From contig NW_022098045.1 of the NCBI RefSeq assembly GCF_002288925.2, positions 8,061,042-8,125,041 on the forward strand: DNA of 64,000 bases, given 5' to 3'. This DNA is from Delphinapterus leucas (Eukaryota > Chordata > Mammalia > Artiodactyla > Monodontidae). Under the pieces are notes generated by a model. It searched no databases, had not been told where the DNA came from, and worked only from the letters and a program-made list of their open reading frames with translations. The position numbers and the translations under genes are program-made. Shown here in pieces: positions 48,123 to 57,873 of this stretch; the stretch's first letter is position 1; every line of letters begins with the position of its first letter.

Positions 48123-48138
48123 TAATAATAATAATAAT
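48123..48138. repeat. (AAT)n microsatellite
   Basis: A short AATAATAATAATAAT run within the L1M ORF2 remnant. Confidence 0.85.
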
Positions 48139-48233
48139 TTTAAAAGTCACTCATGTTGGGAAAAAAAGAAATTAAAAAAAATTCTTTTTTTCATAAAGTG
48201 TACATGGTCTATGTAGAAAATCCTAAGGAATCT

Positions 48234-48301
48234 ACAAAATCTACTAGTCTACTAGTAGATTCTACTAGTTCTAGTAGAAGGAATCTACTAGTTCTAGTAA
48301 G
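48234..48301. repeat. CTAGTA palindromic expansion
   Basis: TCTACTAGTTCTAGTAG at 48260-48276 recurs as TCTACTAGTTCTAGTAA at 48284-48300. The palindrome CTACTAGTAG lies at 48250-48259. The surrounding L1 has only a single short CTACTAGAAC-like site at this place, so this is a local expansion with inverted and direct copies. Confidence 0.75.
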
Positions 48302-48489
48302 TGAGCTAAGCAAAATCACAAGATAAAGGGTTAATCTACAAATATCCATTTTATTTCTATATTTTAGCAATACCCATTTGGAAATTAGGCATTTGTCCAT
48401 TTTTAAAAGTTGTGCAACTTCTTTTTTCCTTCTAAATAAATATTCACTACTGCACTTAATTTTCTATTCATCATTTTGTATTCTTGTTC

Positions 48490-48856
48490 CTTTTTTAAAA
48501 TAAATTTTCTTTCTTTTTTTTTTTTTTTTTAATTTTTTGGCTGCGTTGGGTCTTCGTTGCTTCGTGGGGACTTTAGTTACGTCGAGCAGTGGCTACTCTT
48601 CCTTGCGGTGCATGGGCTTCTCACTGAGGTGGCTTCTCTTGTTGCAGAGCACGGGCTCTAGGTGCACGGGCTTCAGTAGTTGTGGCACGCAGGCTCAGTA
48701 GTTGTGGCTCGTGGGCTCTAGCGTGCAGGCTCAGTAATTGTGGTGCACGGGTTTAGCTGCTCCAAGGCAGGTGGGATCTTCCCGGACCAGGGCTCGAACC
48801 CGCATCCCCTGCATTGGCAGGTGGATTATTAACCACTGTGCCACCAGGGAAGTCCC
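48490..48856 (-). mobile_element. CHR SINE, long form
   Basis: Reverse orientation: starts with a T-run, then TTTTTTGGCTGCGTTGGGTC, and ends TGTGCCACCAGGGAAGTCCC. At about 367 bases it is longer than the short copies. The middle contains three imperfect copies of GCAGGCTCAGTAGTTGTGG. TSD TGTATTCTTGTTC (48477-48489) and TGTATTCTCGTTC (48857-48869), 12 of 13. Long-form copies of this kind are thought to be the older CHR type. Confidence 0.93.
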
Positions 48857-48869
48857 TGTATTCTCGTTC

Positions 48870-49179
48870 TTAATGAAATTCTCCCTAATTCTACATACTT
48901 CAGGCCCCATAAAACCTGGGTCCTTCCCTAACACAAATATTAGGGTCTACTTAAATAATGTCTTTATTGTGTACCTCTGTAATGTGGAACAAGCTTAAGA
49001 AATAATTAAAGTAACTAATGCAACATTCTGTTTGCTTCCTTCCAAAAGAATAGTTCTGAATTATCAATGAGATCATTGATGGAAAGCATTCTGAAAGGTA
49101 GTAAGTACCATATCCATGCAAATTATTATCTTTATTATCCTTCTAAATACAAGCATCTCACATTTGTTTGATAACTATT
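48870..49179. other. Unassigned sequence
   Basis: No gene or repeat was recognised. Confidence 0.5.
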
Positions 49180-49325
49180 TTGTGATCTTCCAGTAAGTGT
49201 ATGACACTGCTGGGGCTTTGGAGGGTATAAGATAAAATACATCCAATACTTGCTTTCAGGGAGTTCACAGTCTCCAGTATAAGAATACTGTAAACTGAAG
49301 ACAAAATTAAGATATAAACCGTATG
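49180..49325 (-). mobile_element. L2 LINE 3' region
   Basis: CCAGTAAGTGTATGACACTG, CTGGGGCTTTGGAGGGTATA and GCTTTCAGGGAGTTCACAGT correspond to the reverse complement of the L2 3' region (tail block, then the GAGCTC region). An MLT1 LTR begins directly after it. Confidence 0.65.
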
Positions 49326-49329
49326 TTAA

Positions 49330-49688
49330 TGCTATGAACTGAATTATGTCCCTCCAAAATTTGTTTGTTGAAGCCCTAATTCCCTAATATGATGGTTTTG
49401 GAGAAGCGGTCTTTGGGAGGTAATAAGGTTTAGATGAGGTCATGAGGATAGAACCTTCATGGTAGGATTAGTGCTCTTATAAAAAGAGACACCAGAGAGC
49501 TTGCTCTCTCTCCCCACTGTGTGAAGAAGGCAGCTGCCTGTAAGCCAAGGAGAGAGTTCTCACCAGAATCTAACCATGCTGGCAACCTGATCTCTGACTT
49601 CCAGCCTCCAGAACTGTAAGAAAATTCATGTTGTTTAAACCACCCAGTTGATGGTATTTAGTTATGTCAACCAAGGCCAACTAATACA
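49330..49688 (+). mobile_element. MLT1-type MaLR solo LTR
   Basis: TGCTATGAACTGAATTATGT start and AACTAATACA end. Inside: TTTGGGAGGTAATAAGGTTT, GATGAGGTCATGAGGATAGA, GTGCTCTTATAAAAAGAGAC (LTR promoter/TATA region), GAGAGCTTGCTCTCTCT, CTCCAGAACTGTAAGAAAAT. No internal sequence on either side, so a solo LTR. TSD not clear (GTTAA against GTCAG). Confidence 0.92.
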
Positions 49689-49693
49689 GTCAG

Positions 49694-51389
49694 CAAATTT
49701 CAACATTTTAAAAATTATAGAACCATTTTAAAGTGGAAATTATGATCCAATACACACATATACACACACTCAGACAAAGGTTTTACAAAATAATACTTAC
49801 TATATGCTATATACACTTTCCCATAGTTTTCTATTCTAGTCTACTTCATTTTGTAAAATGCTGGTTACAACTCTCAATTTATTTCATAATCTCCTAATAA
49901 ATCACATCCTATCATTTGAAAAATGTGACTATTTTATCCTATGGGGTGTGTACTAAAAGTCTATTAATATAACCTATACAGAAATCTTTATTTGCTCTAA
50001 TAAAAATTGTTTAGAGCTCTACTGAGTGAAAAACAAGACACTGAAATCCTAACTGAACCTTTCTCCCAATTATTCATATATATTTTATTAGAGCAAAGAC
50101 CTTAACTCTTCCTCTATATACATACATATTCAAGAGAGCACACACACATGCACACACGTATACTCACATGCCTTCACCTCCTGTATCTATATATTAAAAT
50201 TGATTGCTTTTTCACAGTGACAACTGCATTGAAAGCTCCCTGCAGGGAATCACAGGAGTCTGAGTGAAGGGGTTATTTTAGTGGTTCTTCACCATCCGAC
50301 AATTGTATTGAGCTACAAGAGCTTTCTGACAAGACTTGGCAAGCTTTGCATCATACTCAAGATTGTTTATTCTGTTGGAAAATTTGTCATAAAGGGGTTT
50401 GGCTCTTTTCTAAAGTATGTTCTGTGTGTGTGTGCGTGGGCATGTGTGCGTGTGCACATATGTGCATATATATGTATATATAGATATTCTATAAAATATT
50501 CAATATATAGATATAGATGGATATAGCGAGATGTTTTCTTAATTCTTTAATGGCAACATTTGTACCTGAGTTATTATAATAATAATTATTGTTATAATGA
50601 TAAATATTTACTTAAAAAGTACAAGTTTACGGAATAAAGCTGAGATCCTACCTCCTCACTATAGCACTTAGCTCTATTTAGAATGCATTTTTCAGCATCA
50701 ACTCTGTATGTCTTAGATCGTCCACAAGAATAGGTACAGTCATTGTGTAAACAGAAGATGTTTTAAAATACAAGAATATTAATAAGCTTCTATTGTTCCA
50801 GTAGATGAGCAAACGTTTTACTCAATTCGTTTCTCTCTCTGCATCTGAAGAAGGTCACTTCAAGAATGGGCAAAATCAGGCTGGAGTAGGGGCATGACCA
50901 GCAGCTTTGAAGCATCCAAGAAATGTCTTTGGTGTAACTCCTGAAGTCATGCACAACAGTCTGTGATAAAATCGGTTGCTCTCAAACCCCTAGCTGTTTA
51001 ACCATGCCACAGTGCCATGCAGATTAGCTACAGAGATATCTAGTGAAGTGAGGGTTGGGTGATAAAGGGAATAAAGGGATGAGAAGATGTGAAAATCCAG
51101 AAATACAGATACATTAACTACCTCTTGTCATTTGGAAGTGTGCTCAACTTATACCAATTTTAAGCCACCTACTAGCTGACTGATCACAAAAACTGAACCC
51201 AATAATTTCCTTATTTTTCAAATTACTAATAAAATCTAGTTACTGCATTTCCAAGTTTCCAATCTCTATTTTTTCTTCATCTCCCTAGTTTATCTTCTCT
51301 GCAACCCATATTTCCCATAAATCCCAATCTTTATTTCCTGCTTTTTCCAATATGATTGGGCCTTCTAAATTCCACTATATGCTGTTCAC
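49694..51389. other. Unassigned stretch
   Basis: About 1.7 kb with no recognised gene or interspersed repeat, apart from the mixed GT/AT tract listed separately. Confidence 0.45.
50424..50526. repeat. GT/AT-rich simple repeat
   Basis: TGTGTGTGTGTGCGTGGGCA leading to TATATATGTATATATAGATA and AGATATAGATGGATATAG. A mixed purine-pyrimidine tract. Confidence 0.8.
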
Positions 51390-51690
51390 TCTGACTATGA
51401 TGTCTTCCCTCCCTTTATAGTAGGCCCCTATTCATCTCTCAATATCAATCTCAGATAATCCTCCTTCTGTGAAGCCTTCTCTGACCAACCCAAACAGAAT
51501 GTATCACACTACCTCATACCATGGCTGCAAGGCCTTCATGGTCTTTTGGCTTTTCTCTTCTTTCTCTCCTATTAGTGTATAACCTCCTTGATGGTTGAGA
51601 CTGTGTCATATTTATGTTCTATCCCCAGAATCTCTTACAGAATCTGTTTCTAGGGTATTGAGTTAATTGATTGATTGATTAATGTCTGTC
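51390..51690 (+). mobile_element. L2 LINE 3' region
   Basis: TCCTTCTGTGAAGCCTTCTC, TGACCAACCC, AACCTCCTTGATGGTTGAGA, CTGTGTCATATTTATGTTCT, ATCCCCAGAATCTC, then a GATT repeat in place of the usual GAAT terminus. The order fits the last 300 bases of L2. Confidence 0.85.
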
Positions 51691-53010
51691 CTGGGTTAAT
51701 ATGTCTACTGTTCTTGGGAGTCCTACTTTGTTATGAAGTACTTTTCTCTGTCCTTCCTGAATTGTTCAAAATGTATTTATTAGAAGTTCATGAGGGTAGT
51801 TCGAACTTCTTTATCCAAAAATCTAAGCAAGCATCGTGACCTAGTCTCACTTGAGAATTTTGACTGATGGTGGTTGATACTATCCTCTGGAGTAGGTCTG
51901 CATTACATTGGTTCCTTCTAATGATCAGAGGGAAGTTATTTTGAGCTTTCATTGCCACTATTACTTTTTTCTTATTGAAGGACTTCTCTAGTAGAGCAGA
52001 TATATCTAATAAGTCCTAGGTCCATAATAAAACTAGGGTAACAATATGTCACAGTTTCTGATGAATTTGAGGATGCTTTCCTCTCTAAATTAGACATCTT
52101 TGTCTGAAGATAAAAACATTTTAATTGTTAATGGTCCCAGAATTGGCATTATTTCCTCAGTAATTGGAGCCCAGTGATAGAGGGATTACTTGCTCTTAAT
52201 TGCTGATTCTCTGCATGTTTGTCCGATATGCCATAGCTGGAAGGAGAAATAGTGTTCTTACACTTAGTATTTTTTATTATTTTTTTCCATTATTATTTTT
52301 TTCCAGGCAGAAATTTGGAACTATTTCACCTGTGGTGAAACTCAATTGTAATACCCTTTTATCTTCCTTGGATTTCAGAGACAAGGTTTTCCCTATTTTA
52401 TATATGGATACATATATATCAAAATACTAATCAAGTATAATTCCTAAACAAAAGGAGCTTTTAAAAAGAGATTCATTTTTCTTTCAATTCAGTGATGGGA
52501 CTGTTCAAAAAGGAGCCCAGCAACCCTGAGCCACCTTGTTTAAGAAAAACAGTTGGACTATACCAGTCTTATCTGTACCCACAGGAAGGAAAAGTTATTA
52601 TTACATGGTAGCATACCAGGGACCTCAGGCCCATCTGGGGGATTTTTCTATAGGGTCCCTATAACATAACTCCAGCAACTTTTCCTATAGAAAGTCTAAG
52701 TTCTCAAGTTTCCCAGAGAAACAATCCTTCCAGGCTATTTTCACCTTTACGTAAGAAGAGGTTTATCTCCCAGTCCCAATGTCTGACAGCGAGACTACAA
52801 GATGGGCAATTCCAGTAACTGCTCTAATGGGAGTTCCGTAACCTTATCCTAGAGCTCCCTGATTCTTGATTTTATCTTCCTCTTTGGAATGGCTCTTAGC
52901 ACCCATTTCCTAGGCATTCAGTTTCTCCTCCCAACCTTCTGTTAACGTCCTTAACATCTCTTCATGATTGTACACTGGGTCTCAGACTAAACCTGGAGGC
53001 AGTTTCCTGA

Positions 53011-53025
53011 CCCCCCCCCCCCCCC
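53011..53025. repeat. Poly-C run
   Basis: Fifteen consecutive C after TTCCTGA. Long C-runs in mammals are unusual and prone to sequencing error, so the exact length is not reliable. Confidence 0.9.
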
Positions 53026-53322
53026 GCAGACTCTGTTGTCACTGCCCTTCCCAATGCCTTCAAACTACTATTGCTGCCACCACAGAATTATTAGGTTGAC
53101 TATTAGGTAGAAGAATAATTCAATAATCTAAACAAGACATGAAGACCTGAACTGAGGCATAGCAGTGAACATGAGAGGTCCACATTTGAGAGGCACTTAA
53201 CTTACAAACAAAATAATCTGGTGATTTATTGCTGGTGATAGAAAGGGAAGAAGCTGTTAAACAGAAATGGAAATCAGACTGCTCTTCTAGTTACTAGTTA
53301 CTGCTTGAAAGGAAAGGGTATG

Positions 53323-53346
53323 AGTGTGTGTGTGTGTGTGTGTGTG
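53323..53346. repeat. (GT)n microsatellite
   Basis: A GT run of about 11 units. Confidence 0.92.
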
Positions 53347-53639
53347 ATCATGGGGAATCACGGGGAAGAGCTAAGGAGAAACAAGTGAAATTTCTTATAT
53401 TAGACCACTTTTGACCTATAAAATGTCAATTTCACTTGATTTCAAATTAAAAGGATTAAACCCAGAAGGAGCCATTTCCATTGCTGACAGTCTTATTGGC
53501 ATGTTTCACAACTTTCCATTTCCAATATTCTTTCTAGGTTTTTGTGTGTACAGAAAAATACTCACTGGTAAGTAGTACAAGCCTCCTTAGGTCTCTAAAC
53601 TACCAGCAAATCTACAGATGCTTTCTTTTTAATAATAAT

Positions 53640-53830
53640 AATGCTAGATAAGTGTACTTCCACAAAGATTATATCATATTATCCTCACAGTAATATCCCC
53701 AGGGAAGATATTATCCTCACTGTACATATGGAAACAGGCTCAAAGAGGTTAAACGGCTTGTCTGATGACAAGTGGAAAGTAATGACCTCTAAGTATTCTA
53801 GCTGCTGGTCTGCTGTTCTTTCCACTTTGT
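53640..53830 (-). mobile_element. MIR SINE
   Basis: CATATTATCCTCACAGTAAT, AGGGAAGATATTATCCTCAC, TGTACATATGGAAACAGGCT, CAAAGAGGTTAAACGGCTTG, TCTGATGACAAGTGG, then a CTGCTGTTCTTTCCACT tail. Reverse-orientation MIR from 3' end to head. Confidence 0.82.
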
Positions 53831-55231
53831 GTGGATTTCCTATCTATGAAACAGAAAAGAACCAGCAGGAAAAAAACCCAGCAAAACAAACAAGGTCAAC
53901 TTTTATTCTCTAAACTGTGATATTTTATATGGGCTTAAAAGTTATTAAAACTATCATTATTTCCCTTTTTCAAAGTAATTATATCTGCAGACCTCCTCTC
54001 ACATTACATCCTATGGAACTTTACTGTTGGGAAGACCACTGAATAGCCTTCCAATAAAGTAACTTTTCCTGTTCTCCTGCCCAAATTTGCCTTTCCTGGT
54101 GTTAGCTGCTTTCCCCTAATGACTGCTGTCTAGAGAACATGACCAGTGGGTTTTCTTTGTTTCATAGAATAGGCCTGCAGAAGATTTTGGATTTTAATTT
54201 GAGAAATAAATAAATGCCCTTGAAAAAGGATAAATGTATTCCCCTAGGCCTCTTTCATTAATATGAGCTTCATGAAATGCAGAGTTCAGTAGTGAGATTC
54301 AAGGTTAGAGGCAGAAGACCACACAAACTTGGAGATGCCTTAAAAAATAAGAGAGGAAAATGTGGTTTATTAGTTATACTAGTTACAGAATGAACAGCAT
54401 ATTGTATGTGCTGTGTTAGAGGTATGTTATGAATAACAAAAGCCCTGGAGCATTTACATATTTGTTTTCAGCAATCCTGGCAGTTGGATTTCACCATTCT
54501 ATGCCTCTTTGCCAGAATCACTAAACACTGGTACATATGGCATCTGAAGTACCATATGCCATAGAAAATGTTAGCTGATGCCTATACTTCTATATTATAT
54601 TTTTATTTCAGATTTTTGCAGTTTGAACAAAGAATAGTAGAAAAAACAAAATATTGGACAAGCAGTAAACAGTAAAGTGAAAAAAAATGCCTTCAGAGAA
54701 AGCAAATAAAGGAAACGAATCTACCATGAGTTAACACGGCTATATGGTAATGAATTAGATATGGGAAGTAACTCTTTGGCATGAATAAATTTAGAGAGCC
54801 TTTCAACTATTATTTTGGAGTTAAAGGCTGCAACATGAATAGTGAGAGTTGACATATTTTTCTTATCTTATTCTTTCTGACATTTCTTGCTAAAATCAGT
54901 CTCCATTTGATTGAAATTAATTAACATGAAGGCTACAGTCAGTGACATCTAAAATCCAGGTTAAACAGAAAAATTCAAATACCAGGAATTATTTTGCAAT
55001 ATTTATTTAGATTTTTGACTGAGATTTTCAGCTAATATCTAGGCGGTTTTTTTATTTTGTTCTTAGACACAAGAAGACTCTGAAGTTAAAATCAGTATAA
55101 TTGAATACTTGGCTCTCTCAAAACAGAGAAATAAACAAAAATCCCATGGCCAACTGTAATGTTGAGATTTATAAGAAATACACATAATTGGTCATTCATA
55201 TGACCAAAATATATTTCTCATATATATTTGG
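53831..55231. other. Unassigned stretch
   Basis: No gene or repeat was recognised in 1.4 kb. Confidence 0.5.
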
Positions 55232-56080
55232 TCTTCATTCACAGTTCCTGGCTCACAGCTCCCAAATCCCTTGAAATTTCCTGAACGATAACAGTAATAG
55301 GAGCATCTTTTGTTATAATATTTGGTCTCTTGTCCTTAGTTCCTGAAAACACTTCAGAGCCATAAAAGTCAAACAGGTGTCTTGTTATTCATAACAAACC
55401 CCTTTGCACCACAACTGGGGTTATGTTAATCAAGCTGACTTTTGGCCAGGGTAACCAACCATAAATAGAGGGCTGGAACTTTCAGTGCCACCCCGATTTC
55501 CAAGGAGAGGAAAGGGGGTAGAGATTGAATCAATCACCAATGGCCAATGAGTTAATCAATCATGCTTATGTAATGAAGCTTCTCTAAAAACCTGAAGGGG
55601 GCTTGGAGAGCTTCCAGGTTGGGGAACCAGAACGCTTCCACATGTCACCCGTCCAAGCCCCAGGCTCCAGGAGGACAGAAGCTCCTTTGTTTGGGACCCT
55701 GCCCTATGTATCTCTTCATCTGGTTGTTGATTTGTATTCTCTAATATCCTTTGTAATAAAATGGTAATCTAGCAAGTAAAATGTTTCTCTGATTTTTGTA
55801 AGCTGTTCTAGCAAATTAACTGAACCCAAAAAAGGGGTTGTGGGAACCTCTGATTTATAGCCAGTTGGTAAGAACTACAGGTAAAAACCTGGACTTGCCA
55901 TTGGCATCGGAGTTGGAGGGAGTCATTGGAATCTCCAATTTGTTGCCAGTTAGTCAGAATCACAGGGACTTGTGATTGCCATCTGAAGTGTAGGGTGGTC
56001 TTGTTGCACTGAGCCCTTTATCTGCTGAATCTGATGCTATCTCCTGCTGGTACCTGAGAATTGGATCCAGGAAGTCAAAA
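55232..56080 (+). mobile_element. Ancient endogenous-retrovirus LTR
   Basis: TGGTCTTCATTCACAGTTCC, CAGCTCCCAAATCCCTTGAA, CAGAGCCATAAAAGTCAAAC, AACCCCTTTGCACCACAACT, TCACCAATGGCCAATGAGTT, TATGTAATGAAGCTTCTCTA, a polyadenylation signal AATAAA at 55755-55760, then AAAATGTTTCTCTGATTTTT, GGAACCTCTGATTTATAGCC and TCTGATGCTATCTCCTGCTG. This follows a widely dispersed mammalian LTR that I recognise but cannot name. No internal genes are attached. Confidence 0.7.
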
Positions 56081-56479
56081 GACCAACCTTTACCACTAAG
56101 AAAAACAGCAAAATAGCTGAATAGCTCTAGTATGTAATAGGTAAGTGATAGCCCAATGGGAATGACTTGGTGAATATATTAATCCTAGCAGAGAACTGCT
56201 TATTCACAATTTTCCAAAGGCAGTTTACTCTTTTTAATAGTCTCAAAAATTGGAAGTAAAATTCTTAGTCTGAAAATGGTCTGGAATAGGGAAGTCATCC
56301 AAAATTGTGCAAACTGATAAAATATTAGGATACCTCACCCTGGTTGAATGAGTGAACTTAATGGAGTAAGAAGTGAGAGAAAAAAGAAAAAAAAAACACA
56401 ACACAACAAGGTAAAGCATAAAAGTTGTAATAGTCTGGCTTAAAATCATCCAATAATATTAATAGTTTTAAAGTAGATC
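56081..56479. other. Unassigned sequence
   Basis: No gene or repeat was recognised. Confidence 0.5.
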
Positions 56480-56975
56480 TGTGTAGTGTTTTGTCAGTGT
56501 CCTCCAGAGAAACAGAACTAGAACGTAGAAAGACAGATAGACAGATAGACATATAGATAGATAGATTATGAGAAATTGGCTCACACAATTATAAGGCTGA
56601 GAAGTCCCCCAATCTGTCATCTGCAAACTGAAGACCCAGGAAAGCCAGTGGTAATTCCAATCCTAGTCTGGAGGCCTAAGAACAAAAGGAGCCAATGATA
56701 TAAAGCCTAGTCTAAGAGCAGGAAAAAAACCAATGTCCCAGCTGAAGCAGGCAGGCAACAAGGGAATGAATCCTCCCTTCCTGTTTTTTGTTCTGTTCAG
56801 GACCTCAGCAGATCAGACGTTACCCACCCCCATCCGGGAAGACAATCTACTTTACTGAGTCCACCAATTCAAATGCTAGTCTCATCCAGAAACACCTTCA
56901 GATACACCCAAAAACAGTATTTAGCCTAAGCACCCCATGGCCCAGTCAAATTGACACACAAAATTAACCATCACA
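56480..56975 (-). mobile_element. MaLR/ERVL-class solo LTR
   Basis: Plus-strand marks: TCCTCCAGAGAAACAGAACT, GAAATTGGCTCACACAATTA, GGCTGAGAAGTCCCCCAATC, GAAGACCCAGGAAAGCCAGT, CAATGTCCCAGCTGAAGCAG, TTTACTGAGTCCACCAATTC, TCTCATCCAGAAACACCTTC, CCATGGCCCAGTCAAATTGA, AAATTAACCATCACA. Reversed, it opens TGTGATGGTTAATTT as typical. The AT-rich polyadenylation area has turned into an AGAT-type microsatellite. Confidence 0.8.
56528..56568. repeat. (GATA)n-type microsatellite inside the LTR
   Basis: AGACAGATAGACAGATAGAC followed by ATATAGATAGATAGATT. It replaces the A/T-rich polyadenylation part of the LTR. Confidence 0.88.
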
Positions 56976-57449
56976 AGTAGTACTTTACACTTTTAGAGGC
57001 ACATTCATGTTCTTTCCCATTAAAAAAACAAACAATTCTGCACATTGGATATTAGTGCTTTCTCATTTCAGAGATGAGAAGCCCAGCTCAGAAAGGTTGT
57101 CCTCGTGTCCTTATGTTTTAACTGTATGTTGGAATTACATGCTATTTTAGAAGTAATACCACCACAAATTAAAAACAAGATATTTTTTCCAGAGGAACTG
57201 TATATTTCCCAATTAGATGCAAAAATACAGGTGATATAGAATCTTAAGCTTTTCCTAAAAGTTTGCTCTGTATAGGGCCTGTAAAGAGGTCTATGTAAAC
57301 TTAGGCCATATTTCCCATGTCCCAATCGTTCCAGAACCAAAAATCTCAGGCTCCCAAACTTATACAAAGAACCCAAAACTATTTGAGGGCTCTTTATAAT
57401 GCTAATGTGATCCTCTCGAACACAGCTCTAAATCTAAAAACATAACAAT
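56976..57449. other. Unassigned sequence
   Basis: No gene was seen. TTTCAGAGATGAGAAGCCCA followed by GCTCAGAAAGGTTG at 57066-57099 hints at a MIR core, but too little is kept to call one. Confidence 0.45.
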
Positions 57450-57873
57450 GTAGGTATATTTGTTTCCTTAGAGCTTTCATAACAAATTAATGACAAACTC
57501 TGTGGCTTAAAACAACAGAAAAGAGTTCTCTCATAGTTCAGGAGGCCAGTAGTCCAAAATCAAGTGTTACTCTATCTGAAGACAATAAGAAAGAAAAACG
57601 TCTTGCCTCTTCCAACTTCCAGTGGTTCCAGGCATTCCTTAGCTTATGGCTGTATAACTCCAGCCTCTGCCTCCATCTTCCCATGGCCTTCTCATCTTCC
57701 TACGTGTCATTCTTCTGTCTCCCTTATAAGGACACTTGTCATTGGGTTTAGAGCCCATTCAGGTAATCTCATCTTAAAATCCTAACAATTATATCTGCAA
57801 AGACCATTTTTCCAAATAAGATCAGATTCTAGGGATTAGAATGTGGCCATATCTTATACCATTCAACCTACTA
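57450..57873 (-). mobile_element. MLT1-type LTR, 3' LTR of a MaLR element
   Basis: Plus-strand marks: GTTTCCTTAGAGCTTTCATA, CTCTGTGGCTTAAAACAACA, GTTCAGGAGGCCAGTAGTCC, CTCCCTTATAAGGACACTTG, AATCTCATCTTAAAATCCTA, ATTAGAATGTGGCCATATCT, CATTCAACCTACTA. Internal MaLR-like sequence follows directly on the expected side, so this is the 3' LTR of a reversed element rather than a solo LTR. Confidence 0.85.

Larger units (their letters stand above)
46330..48400 (+). mobile_element. Old L1M: 5' UTR/ORF1 joined to ORF2, with SINE inserted
   Basis: 46330-47640 reads as L1 5' UTR and ORF1 region (GACAGGAATATTAAAACAGT, GGGGTCAACAGCAAATTAGA, GTGAATTTGAAGACATAAAA, TAGAACCCCAAAAGGCAAGA). At about 47660 it jumps to the ORF2 reverse transcriptase region (TTCAACATCCACTTGTGATA, GGAATAAGGCAAGGATGATC, AATCCTAGCCAATGAAACAA). 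The intervening part of ORF2 is missing. Stops occur throughout. A CHR SINE sits at 47775, and a local CTAGTA expansion at 48234-48301. Confidence 0.75.
51691..53639. other. Unassigned stretch with coding-like remnant
   Basis: About 1.9 kb. One plus-strand frame at 52512-52885 stays largely readable with a few stops. It could be a decayed internal region of an endogenous element, but I recognise no family. It also holds a C-run and a GT run, listed separately. Confidence 0.4.

Noticed and set aside
53011..53025. Poly-C run as a quadruplex or i-motif element
   Set aside because: It is a single homopolymer run without the four-tract spacing, and its length may be a sequencing artefact.
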